Below are positions 15,474-22,875 of a stretch of DNA of 64,000 nt, piece after piece (position 1 is the stretch's first letter; each line of letters starts with the position of its first letter). Origin of the DNA: Azospirillum rugosum (lineage in GTDB: Bacteria; Pseudomonadota; Alphaproteobacteria; Azospirillales; Azospirillaceae); the NCBI RefSeq assembly GCF_017876155.1, contig NZ_JAGINP010000032.1, positions 29,229 through 93,228 of the forward strand. Direction: 5' to 3'. The notes beneath the pieces were generated by a model. That model saw only the letters and a list, made by a program, of their open reading frames with translations, was not told the DNA's origin and searched no databases. Both the position numbers and the translations under genes were made by a program.

Positions 15474-16345
15474 AGGGACAGGCCGTTGCTGCGCGACAGG
15501 CTCTCGGCCAGGAAGGTGACCAGCGGACGGACGAGGTCGGACGCGTCCCCATCCTCCCCCAGCACGGTGATCTCGGTCATCGGCAGGGCCGGCCAATGCT
15601 GCGGCGCGCTGAGGATCTGCATGCCGTCCTGCACGAAGGACCGGCCCAGCACCGTGACGCCCAGGCCACCGGCCACGGCCGCTTGGACGCCCATCAGGCT
15701 GCTCGCCGTGCAGGCGACCTCCCATTCGCGGCGGACGGAGTCCAGTGTGGACACCATCAGGTCGCGGTAGGTGCAGGGCGACGGCAGCATGACCAGCCGC
15801 GCCGGCCGGGTGAAGTCGAGCTGGTAGTCGGCGGCGGCCATCCAGACCAGCGGCTCCCGCCAGATCACCCGGCCGCGCTGGGCGGTGCCGTCCTTCTTGG
15901 CGATCACCGCGTCGAGCCGGCCGTTGTCGTACGCCTCCAGCAGCGCGCAGCTGAGGCCGGTCATCAGGTCGATCTGCGTGCGCGGGTACAGGCGGCTGAA
16001 GCGCGACAGAAGCTTCGGCAGTTCCTTCGGGATGAAGTCCTCGGAGATGCCCAGCCGCAGCAGGCCGCCCGCCGGGGTTTCCCGCAGGTCGCAGACGACC
16101 GCGTCGTTGAACTCCAGCATCTGGCGCGCGGCGACCAGCAGCCGTTCCCCGTCGCGGGTCAGGCTGAGGGAGCGGCTGGTGCGGTCGAAGACCCGCCGCT
16201 GGAGGATCTCCTCCAGCCGCAGGACCTTCTGGCTGACCGCCGACTGCGACCGCCCGACCACCTCGGCCGCCGCCGTGAAGCTTCCGGTCTCAGCCACCGC
16301 GACGAAGGCCCGCAGCAGGTCGATCTCCAGGTCGGGAAAGCGCAT
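15464..16345 (-). CDS. LysR-family transcriptional regulator
   Basis: A 293-residue LysR regulator. The N-terminal winged helix reads LEIDLLRAFVAVAETGSF, then GRSQSAVSQKVLRLEEIL, RRVFDRTSRSLSLTRDGERLL. The rest (residues about 90-290) is the periplasmic-binding-like effector domain (GLLRLGISEDF, YPRTQIDLMTG, VAGGLGVTVLGRSFV). It reads the same way as two oxidoreductase genes upstream, from which it is separated by a GC-rich repeat, so it may have its own promoter. Effector unknown. Confidence 0.93.
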   Translation of the reverse strand: MRFPDLEIDLLRAFVAVAETGSFTAAAEVVGRSQSAVSQKVLRLEEILQRRVFDRTSRSLSLTRDGERLLVAARQMLEFNDAVVCDLRETPAGGLLRLGISEDFIPKELPKLLSRFSRLYPRTQIDLMTGLSCALLEAYDNGRLDAVIAKKDGTAQRGRVIWREPLVWMAAADYQLDFTRPARLVMLPSPCTYRDLMVSTLDSVRREWEVACTASSLMGVQAAVAGGLGVTVLGRSFVQDGMQILSAPQHWPALPMTEITVLGEDGDASDLVRPLVTFLAESLSRSNGLSLVA

Positions 16346-16420
16346 GATTCAGTCGCCTTTCTGATGGGATGCCGAGAACCTATGCGCTTTCCTGCTGACC
16401 GGCAAGGCTACGGCCCTGGT

Positions 16421-16565
16421 TCCCTCTCCCGCCCCGGGAGAGGGTGACGCCGGAGGCGTCGGGTGAGGGTTGCGCGAGCATCAGCGCCTTGATCCTCGGC
16501 CGTACCCTCACCCTTCCCACGCTGACGCGTGGGCCCCTTCCCTCTCCCGGGGCGGGAGAGGGTGA
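16421..16565. repeat. GC-rich intergenic palindromic repeat (family A)
   Basis: CCCTCTCCCGCCCCGGGAGA near the left end and its inverted counterpart CCCTCTCCCGGGGCGGGAGA near the right end, with inward GGTGAGGG / CCCTCACC halves. A closely related copy is at 32645-32789 and a short one at 57412. It lies at the end of the oxidoreductase gene and can form strong hairpins, so it may also stop transcription. Confidence 0.88.
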
Positions 16566-16569
16566 ACAA

Positions 16570-17583
16570 TCAGAAGCCGGAGAGCACGATCTTGCCGATG
16601 CTGCGGCCGCTTTCCAACGTCGCGTGGGCGCGGCGCAGGTTCTCCGCGGTGATCGGACCGTAGTTGTCGGCCACGGTGCTGGTCAGCACGCCGCTGTCCA
16701 CCAGCGCCGATACCTCCGACAGGATGCGGTGCTGCTCCGCGATGTCCGGGGTGCCGAAGAGGGAGCGGGTGAACATCAGCTCCCAATGGACGGCCAGGCT
16801 CTTGCGCTTGAAGGGCACCACGTCGAAGGTCGCGGGGTCGTCGATCATGGCGAGCGCGCCCTGCGGGGCCAGCGACTCCACGATGGCCGCCTGGTGCTCG
16901 TCGGTCGCGGTCAGGCCGGCGACGTAGCGCACCTGCGGGATGCCGATCGCCTTCAGCCCCTCGTTCAGCGGCTTGCGGTGGTCGATGACGTGGTGGGCGC
17001 CCATGCGCCGGGACCACTCGATGGTCTCCGGCCGCGACGCCGTGGTGATCACCGTCAGGCCGGTCAGCTTGCGGGCGATCTGCGTCAGGATGGAGCCGAC
17101 GCCGCCCGCCCCGTTGACGATCAGGATGGCGCCGCCGTCGGCTTTCTGGCCGTAGGGCACGCGCAGCCGGTCGAACAGCAGCTCCCACGCGGTCAGGGAG
17201 GTCAGCGGCAGGGCCGCGGCGTCGGCGAAGGACAGGCTCTGCGGCTTCGGCCCGACGATGCGCTCGTCCACGGCGTGGAACTGGGCGTTGGTGCCCGGCC
17301 GGTCGATGGCGCCGGCGTAGAAGACCGCGTCGCCCGTCTTGAAGCGGGTGACCGCCGGGCCGACCGCCTCCACCACGCCCGCGGCGTCGAAGCCGAGGAC
17401 GCGGGCGCTGCCCTCCGGCGGGGTGGCGCTGGCGCGGACCTTCACGTCGACGGGGTTGACGGAGACCGCTTCCACCTTCACCAGCAGGTCGTGGGGGCGC
17501 AGCTCGGGCGTGGGCAGGTCCAGCTCGACCAGGGAGTCCGCGGCGTCGATGGGGCCGGGACGATGGAAACCGATGGCTTTCAT
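16570..17583 (-). CDS. Zinc-type alcohol dehydrogenase-like / quinone oxidoreductase (MDR family)
   Basis: A 337-residue medium-chain reductase. The GroES-like N-terminal domain has VSVNPVDVKVR and LGFDAAGVVEAVG; the Rossmann domain has the NAD(P) motif NGAGGVGSILTQIARK (about 157-172). C-terminal FTRSLFGTPD and the general layout match the zinc-type alcohol dehydrogenase-like (TIGR02817-type) proteins, which reduce quinones or enones with NADPH and mostly lack the catalytic zinc ligands; I see no zinc-binding Cys here either. It follows another MDR gene by 39 nt, so the pair is an operon. Possible role in detoxifying reactive carbonyls or quinones. Confidence 0.88.
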   Translation of the reverse strand: MKAIGFHRPGPIDAADSLVELDLPTPELRPHDLLVKVEAVSVNPVDVKVRASATPPEGSARVLGFDAAGVVEAVGPAVTRFKTGDAVFYAGAIDRPGTNAQFHAVDERIVGPKPQSLSFADAAALPLTSLTAWELLFDRLRVPYGQKADGGAILIVNGAGGVGSILTQIARKLTGLTVITTASRPETIEWSRRMGAHHVIDHRKPLNEGLKAIGIPQVRYVAGLTATDEHQAAIVESLAPQGALAMIDDPATFDVVPFKRKSLAVHWELMFTRSLFGTPDIAEQHRILSEVSALVDSGVLTSTVADNYGPITAENLRRAHATLESGRSIGKIVLSGF

Positions 17584-17621
17584 GGCGGTGAGTCCTTTTT
17601 GGCGACAGTGGTGACGTTCGG

Positions 17622-18608
17622 TCAGGCGATGCGGACGACGACCTTGCCCCGCGCCTTGCCGCTTTCCAGGTGGCGGTAGCCGTCGGCGGCCGTCGCCAGG
17701 TCGAAGCGGCGCTCGTCGATCAGGGGACGCAGCGTCCCGGCGTCGGCCAGCCCGGCCAGCGCCTGCATGATGCGGCCGTGGCGGTCGCGGCCGATGTCGT
17801 GCAGCATCGGGATCAGCATGAACACGACGTGCAGCGACAGGCCCTTGGAATGCAGCGGGGAGAGGTCGTGGGTGCTGCGCGCCGCCGTGGCCGCGATCCG
17901 GCCGTTCAGCGCCGCCGCGGCGAAGGAGCGGTCGAGGTTGGCGCCGCCCACCGTGTCGATCACGGCGTCGAAGCCGCGCCCGCCGGTCAGCCGCTGGACG
18001 TAGGCGGCGACCTCCTCCTCCTGGTACAGGATGGTCTCGTCGGCGCCGAGCTTGCGGGCGAAGTCGGCGTCCTCGGCGGAGGAGACGGTGGCGGCGACGC
18101 GGGCGCCCAGGCTCTTGGCGATCTGCACCGCGACATGGCCGACTCCGCCGACCCCGGCGTGCACCAGCACATGGTCGCGGGCGGTCACGGCCGTGCGCTC
18201 CAGCGCCTCCCAGGCGGTGATGCCGACCAGCGGCAGGGCCGCGGCCTCCTCGAAGGACAGGGACGCGGGCTTGTGCGCCAGCAGGCGGGCGTCGGCCACG
18301 ATGCACTCGGCCAGCGTGCCGCCCTGCCCCTTCACGCCGCCGGCGCAGCCGAAGACCGCGTCGCCGGGCGCGAAGCCGGTCACGCCGGACCCAATGGCCT
18401 CCACCGTGCCGGCCACGTCGGCGCCCAGGATGGCGGGCAGCGGCGCGCCGATCGGCAGCCCTTCGCGGATGCGCCCGTCGATCCGGTTCAGCGAGGTCGC
18501 AACCAGGCGGACCAGCACCGTGCCGGGCCGCAGCTCCGGACGGGGAACCTCGGCCAGTTCGAAATTCTCAGGCCCGCCATGGGCCTTCAGCAGCAGAGCG
18601 CGCATCAT
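17622..18608 (-). CDS. NADPH:quinone oxidoreductase-like (MDR family)
   Basis: A 328-residue medium-chain reductase of the zeta-crystallin/QOR type. Signatures: NRIDGRIREG and ILGADVAGTVEAIGSG in the catalytic domain, then the cofactor motif HAGVGGVGHVAVQIAKSLGA and GFDAVIDTVGG. Zinc ligands are absent, as in QOR. Two overlapping start choices (18608 and 18614) cannot be separated. It is the first gene of a two-gene operon with the related enzyme downstream; the LysR gene lies beyond. These enzymes reduce quinones or alpha,beta-unsaturated carbonyls with NADPH. Confidence 0.88.
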   Translation of the reverse strand: MMRALLLKAHGGPENFELAEVPRPELRPGTVLVRLVATSLNRIDGRIREGLPIGAPLPAILGADVAGTVEAIGSGVTGFAPGDAVFGCAGGVKGQGGTLAECIVADARLLAHKPASLSFEEAAALPLVGITAWEALERTAVTARDHVLVHAGVGGVGHVAVQIAKSLGARVAATVSSAEDADFARKLGADETILYQEEEVAAYVQRLTGGRGFDAVIDTVGGANLDRSFAAAALNGRIAATAARSTHDLSPLHSKGLSLHVVFMLIPMLHDIGRDRHGRIMQALAGLADAGTLRPLIDERRFDLATAADGYRHLESGKARGKVVVRIA

Positions 18609-18724
18609 GACCATCCATCTGGGATCGTGGTGATGGAGGCAGAGTGCGCGCGGGCTATAAATCAGGGAAACGCATATTTCAGATCGTTTCGATCTGAAAG
18701 GCTTCTGGATCGGGGCAGGTGCCG

Positions 18725-19195
18725 TCAGGCGATGGCGCGCAAAGTCCCGTGCTGCGCAACGGTGGCCGCCACGGTTTGGGCGAGCAGACCGGGCCGGTCG
18801 TTGACCAGATCGCGCACCGGGCCGAAGTCGATCAGGATCGCCGCGTGGCCGGCGGCGCGCAGGTCGCGGCAGGCCCGGATCACGCCGTCCAGAGTCGCGG
18901 CGGCGGCGCGGACCACGCCCACGCTGATCTTCAGGGGGCTGCCGAGCGGTGCGGCGGCCAGCGCGCGGTCCTGCTGCGCCATCCATTCGGACAGTTGCTG
19001 GACGGCGGTGGCGAATTCCCGCTCCAGGACGGCGAGGTCGCAGGGCTGGGCGTCGGCGGGCAGGTGCAGGGCGGGCTCGCCGAGCGGCTGCGACTGGGCG
19101 CTGGCGACGATCGCCGCGGCGAGCGCAGCCCCGGAGAAGGGCCGGCCGGCAACGTCCCGAGTCCGCTCCGCCATCATCGTCACAACCTGGGCCAT
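18725..19195 (-). CDS. Hypothetical protein, all-helical
   Basis: A 156-residue protein with no signal or membrane segment and no motif I recognise. It is rich in Ala and predicted helix (FATAVQQLSEWMAQQDRALA; AAATLDGVIRACRDLRAA). The end (DFGPVRDLVNDRPGLLAQTV) is more varied. It follows another unknown gene by 34 nt on the same strand, so the two are likely co-transcribed from the divergent promoter at about 19600. No function proposed. Confidence 0.6.
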   Translation of the reverse strand: MAQVVTMMAERTRDVAGRPFSGAALAAAIVASAQSQPLGEPALHLPADAQPCDLAVLEREFATAVQQLSEWMAQQDRALAAAPLGSPLKISVGVVRAAAATLDGVIRACRDLRAAGHAAILIDFGPVRDLVNDRPGLLAQTVAATVAQHGTLRAIA

Positions 19196-19229
19196 CCGAT
19201 CATCCTCCTGAAAGAACGCTGGTATGAGG

Positions 19230-19568
19230 TCAGGACACGGTCAACTCGGCGGTCGCCACGGCGCCGTTCGGCGATTCGAAGCGGACGACGCAATCGGGCG
19301 AGTCGGCGATGTAGGCCAGCACGTCGGCGTAGGGGCCGGAGATGCGGATGATGTCCGGGCCGCGCGCCGCCCCGCCCTCCTCCGCCGGCGGCAGCCGGTC
19401 GTGGGTGATGGTCAGCAGGTCCATCCGCGGCGCCCATCCCCGGGTCGTCGCGGCGAGCACGAAGGCCTGATGGCGGTGGTTTGACCGTCGGAAGGGAACG
19501 ATCTTGGCTGTTTCCACGACGTCGGCAGCGGGTCCGCCGTGGAGCATCGCTGGTTGTCTCTGGGCCAT
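19230..19568 (-). CDS. Hypothetical protein
   Basis: A 112-residue soluble protein. Residues 20-110 look like a small alpha/beta or all-beta domain (AKIVPFRRSNHRHQAFVLAA, MDLLTITHDRLPP, IIRISGPYADVLAYIADS, CVVRFESPNGAVATAELTVS). I do not recognise the family. It is the first gene of a pair with the 156-residue unknown downstream and is divergent from an alpha/beta hydrolase, with a palindrome in the shared promoter region. Confidence 0.6.
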   Translation of the reverse strand: MAQRQPAMLHGGPAADVVETAKIVPFRRSNHRHQAFVLAATTRGWAPRMDLLTITHDRLPPAEEGGAARGPDIIRISGPYADVLAYIADSPDCVVRFESPNGAVATAELTVS

Positions 19569-19626
19569 GGCTCACCTCCATCCTTCTGGCACGGTCCTGT
19601 CCGGCCTTCTGTGGTATACCGTATCC

Positions 19627-19657
19627 CAGAATGATCTTGTTCACAACAGTCATTCTG
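19627..19657. promoter_or_regulatory. Palindrome in a divergent promoter region
   Basis: CAGAATGA at 19627-19634 pairs with TCATTCTG at 19650-19657, and the inner TGTT (19638-19641) with AACA (19645-19648), symmetrical about base 19642. It lies between the leftward unknown gene (start 19568) and the rightward hydrolase (start 19804), an expected place for an operator. Confidence 0.55.
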
Positions 19658-19803
19658 CGCAACATTACGCATGCCCCGCGATGACGCCCCACGCCCGGCA
19701 GCCAACGCTTTCCGCACAGAGGAAATTCGGCGCAGCCGGGCTGGACAGCCACCGCCACGCCCTGTTCACTCCCTCCAAAAGCCACGCCCACCGGGAGCAT
19801 TCC

Positions 19804-20487
19804 ATGGATTCGGCCACCGTCATCCTCGTCCACGGCGCCTTCGCGGACGGTTCCAGCTGGAGCCGGGTCATCCCCCTTCTCCAGGCGGAGGGGCTGGAGG
19901 TGGCCGCGGTGCAGAATCCGCTGGCTTCGCTCGACGAGGACGCGGCCTATGTCCAGCGCGCCATCGACCGGGCGAAGGGTCCCGTGGTGCTGGCCGGGCA
20001 CAGCTGGGGCGGCGCCGTCATCACCCAGGTCGGCAACCAGGACCGGGTGAAGGCGCTGGTCTATGTGGCGGCCTTCGCGCCCGGCGTCGGACAGTCGCCG
20101 AACGACACGCTGAAGCCCTTCCCGCCCTCCCCCGGCCTGTCCAGCGTGTCGGTGGACCGCGCGGGCTACCTGTTCCTGACGCCGGACAACCTGGCGAAGA
20201 CCTTCGCCCAGGATCTCTCCCCGGCGGAGATCGCCCTGCTGGCCGCGACGCAAGGGGCGACCGCCGCCGCCTGCTTCCGCACCCGCGTGACCGCCGCCGC
20301 GTGGGAGCACAAGCCCTCCTGGTACGTGGTCGCCAGTGAGGACCGCATGCTGCCCGCCGCCTTCCAGCGCGCCACCGCCCAGCGCATCGGCGCCCGAACG
20401 ACGGAGGTGGAGGCGAGCCACGTCCCCCACGCCTCCCGGCCGGAAGCCGTCGCCGCGGTGATCGCGGAAGCCGCGCGGACCCGCTGA
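19804..20487 (+). CDS. Alpha/beta hydrolase
   Basis: A 227-residue hydrolase of the esterase/MES-like group. The oxyanion strand is VILVHGAFADGSSW, the nucleophile elbow is LAGHSWGG (Ser about 70), the acid lies in SEDRMLP and the His in SHVPHASRP. All three triad residues are present, so it should be active on an ester or similar. The frame is open further up, but GGGAGCATTCC immediately before the ATG at 19804 supports this start. Such enzymes are often annotated as signal-peptide-less chloroperoxidase-like hydrolases; substrate unknown. Confidence 0.87.
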   Translation: MDSATVILVHGAFADGSSWSRVIPLLQAEGLEVAAVQNPLASLDEDAAYVQRAIDRAKGPVVLAGHSWGGAVITQVGNQDRVKALVYVAAFAPGVGQSPNDTLKPFPPSPGLSSVSVDRAGYLFLTPDNLAKTFAQDLSPAEIALLAATQGATAAACFRTRVTAAAWEHKPSWYVVASEDRMLPAAFQRATAQRIGARTTEVEASHVPHASRPEAVAAVIAEAARTR

Positions 20488-20568
20488 TCCTCGGAAAAAG
20501 GGCCGGAACCTCCTCTCGCCATGTCCGGTTGAGCCGGGCATTCAACGCTTTGCGAGAGGACAGCCCCC

Positions 20569-21360
20569 ATGGCCCGTGCAGCCAACAAGCCCCTGGCGAT
20601 CGTCACCGGCGCGTCCAGCGGAATCGGCCGTGAACTGGCCAAACAATGCGCCGAAAACGGCTTCGACCTGCTGATCGCCGCCGACGACCCCGCGATCGAG
20701 GACGCCGCGAAGGAGCTGCGCGGCATGGGGGCCGCGGTCGACACGGTCCAGGCCGACCTCGCCACGCTGGAGGGTGTGGACCAGCTCTGCGCCGCGCTGA
20801 AGGGGCGCCCGGTGGACGCGCTGCTCGCCAACGCCGGCCACGGCTTGGGCCACGGCTTCCTGGACCAGGACTTCAAGGACGCCCGGCACGTCATCGACAC
20901 CAACATCACCGGCACCCTGTACCTGATCCAGAAGGTCGGGCGCGGCATGCGCGACCGCAAACAGGGCCGCATCCTGATCACCGGCTCCATCGCCGGCTTC
21001 ATGCCGGGGACCTACCAGGCGGTCTACAACGGCACGAAGGCCTTCATCGATTCCTTCTCCTTCGCGCTGCGCAGCGAGGTTCAGGACTTCGGCATCACCG
21101 TCACCTGCCTGATGCCCGGCGCCACCGACACCGAGTTCTTCGAGCGCGCCGGCATGATGGACACCAAGATCGGCCAGTCGAAGAAGGACAGCCCCGCCAT
21201 GGTCGCGGAGGTCGGCTTCAAGGCCATGATGCGCGGCGAGGGCGACGTGGTCGCCGGTTGGAAGAACAAGCTGCAAACGGCGGCGGCGGCCGTCACCCCG
21301 GCCGGCGTCCTGGCCGAGCAGCACCGCAAGATGGCGGAACCCGGCTCCGGCACGCACTGA
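20569..21360 (+). CDS. Short-chain dehydrogenase/reductase (SDR)
   Basis: A 263-residue classical SDR. Cofactor motif VTGASSGIGRELAKQ near the N-terminus, then LLANAGHG, the catalytic Ser in ILITGSIAGF and the YxxxK pair in YQAVYNGTK. C-terminal residues resemble the DltE/short-chain ketoreductase group. It is followed 42 nt later by a Tat-exported Gfo/Idh/MocA protein, so both may share a transcript. The substrate, probably a sugar, polyol or hydroxy acid, cannot be read. Confidence 0.92.
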   Translation: MARAANKPLAIVTGASSGIGRELAKQCAENGFDLLIAADDPAIEDAAKELRGMGAAVDTVQADLATLEGVDQLCAALKGRPVDALLANAGHGLGHGFLDQDFKDARHVIDTNITGTLYLIQKVGRGMRDRKQGRILITGSIAGFMPGTYQAVYNGTKAFIDSFSFALRSEVQDFGITVTCLMPGATDTEFFERAGMMDTKIGQSKKDSPAMVAEVGFKAMMRGEGDVVAGWKNKLQTAAAAVTPAGVLAEQHRKMAEPGSGTH

Positions 21361-21402
21361 CGACCGCCAGCCCTTTCCCGACAGCGAAAGACTCCGCCCA
21401 TC

Positions 21403-22698
21403 ATGCGGTTCGATCGGTTCCATCCCACCCGCCGCGGCCTGATCCTGACCGGGTCGGCCGGGCTTCTCACCGCGGCGGCCGGACCGTCCTTCGCCGCCGG
21501 TTCCAACGCCTTGCCCGGCCCCTCGCCCGTGGACACCGGAAAGGTGGAGGGCGGGCGCGTCACCTTCCCGAACTGGCGGGGGGAGGCCGACCGGCCGTCC
21601 GCCCCGCCGCCGGCGCCCCTTCCGCCGGCGGAGCGGGTGGGCTTCGCCGTCGTCGGGCTCGGCCGGCTGTCGCTGGAGGAAATCCTGCCGGCCTTCGGGG
21701 AGTGCAAGCGCGCCCGTCCGGTCGCACTGGTCTCGGGCAGCCCGGAGAAGGCCCGGCTGGTCGCGGCACAGCACGGCATCAAGCCGGAGGCGGTCTACGG
21801 CTACGCCGACTTCGACCGCATCGCCGAGAACCGGGAGATCCAGGCCGTCTACATCATCCTGCCCAACGGCCTGCACCGGGACTACGTTCTGCGCGCGGCC
21901 AAGGCCAGGAAGCATGTGCTGTGCGAGAAGCCCATGGCGACCTCCACCGCCGAGGCGCGGGAGATGACCGCCGCCTGCGACGCCGCGGGCGTCCGGCTGA
22001 TGGTCGCCTACCGCTGCCAGTACGAGCCCTACAACCGCGAGGTCATCCGGCTGGTCCGCTCCGGCGAATTGGGGGCCGTGCGCTTCATCGAGGCGACCAA
22101 CACCCAGACCATGGGCACCGCCGACCAATGGCGCTTCCGCAAGGCGCTGGCTGGCGGCGGCGCGCTGCCCGACATCGGGCTCTACTGCCTGAACAGCGCC
22201 CGCGCCCTGCTGGGCGAGGAGCCGGTGGAGGTCTTCGCCCGCATCACCAACCCGAAGGACGACCCGCGCTACCGCGAGGTGGAGGAATCCATATCCTTCA
22301 TGCTGCGCTTCCCCTCCGGCGCCATCGCCAACTGCGCGTCCAGCTATGGGGCGCACGAGTCCAAGGACCTGCGCGTCCGGCTGGAGAAGGGCTGGATCGA
22401 CCTGGAGAACGCCTTCGCCTACGAGGGCCAGCAGATGCGCCTCGCCCACCGGGAGGGGAAGACCGAAGCGGTCGAGTCCGTCCGTCTGTCGCGGGAGAAC
22501 CAGTTCGCGCTGGAGATCGACCATATGGCGGCCTGCGTCGCCCAGGGCCGGACGCCCCACACGCCGGGCAGCGAGGGGGTGCAGGACCACCAGGTGATGG
22601 AGGCGATCTACCGCTCCGCGGAAACCGGCGCGCCGGTCAGCCTGCCCACCGTCGCGGCGCGCGATGCAACCCGTGGCCCGGAACCGGACAAGGGGTGA
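21403..22698 (+). CDS. Periplasmic Gfo/Idh/MocA oxidoreductase (glucose-fructose oxidoreductase-like)
   Basis: A 431-residue protein with a twin-arginine signal peptide (PTRRGLILTGSAGLLTAAA), so it is exported folded with its cofactor bound. The Rossmann half has VGFAVVGLGRLSLEEILPAF and VYIILPNGLHRDYVLRAAKA, then the family EKP motif in LCEKPMATS. Length and Tat export match glucose-fructose oxidoreductase of Zymomonas, which keeps NADP tightly bound and shuttles hydride between sugars in the periplasm. Other Tat-exported members exist, so the exact reaction is uncertain. It follows the SDR gene. Confidence 0.88.
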   Translation: MRFDRFHPTRRGLILTGSAGLLTAAAGPSFAAGSNALPGPSPVDTGKVEGGRVTFPNWRGEADRPSAPPPAPLPPAERVGFAVVGLGRLSLEEILPAFGECKRARPVALVSGSPEKARLVAAQHGIKPEAVYGYADFDRIAENREIQAVYIILPNGLHRDYVLRAAKARKHVLCEKPMATSTAEAREMTAACDAAGVRLMVAYRCQYEPYNREVIRLVRSGELGAVRFIEATNTQTMGTADQWRFRKALAGGGALPDIGLYCLNSARALLGEEPVEVFARITNPKDDPRYREVEESISFMLRFPSGAIANCASSYGAHESKDLRVRLEKGWIDLENAFAYEGQQMRLAHREGKTEAVESVRLSRENQFALEIDHMAACVAQGRTPHTPGSEGVQDHQVMEAIYRSAETGAPVSLPTVAARDATRGPEPDKG

Positions 22699-22754
22699 CA
22701 CTTCACTACGCTATACGCACATCCTTCCGTGTGCTGAACGCTTGAAAACGCGAC

Positions 22755-22817
22755 AAAAGCCCCTCTCCCCTTGGGGGAGAGGGGTTGGGGTGAGGGGTCG
22801 TTACGGGCGGCAGCCCG
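22755..22817. repeat. GC-rich palindromic repeat (family B)
   Basis: Left arm CCCCTCTCCCC and right arm GGGGAGAGGGG with GGTTGGGGTGAGGGG and GGGCGGCAGCCCG following. A nearly identical inverted copy sits at 25951-26014, so the pair brackets the histidine kinase gene. It lies between convergent genes and may terminate both. Confidence 0.85.
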
Positions 22818-22875
22818 GAGAAAATCTCAACTCCACCAGCCACTTAAGACCCATACAAAATGATTGCGCACCGCT

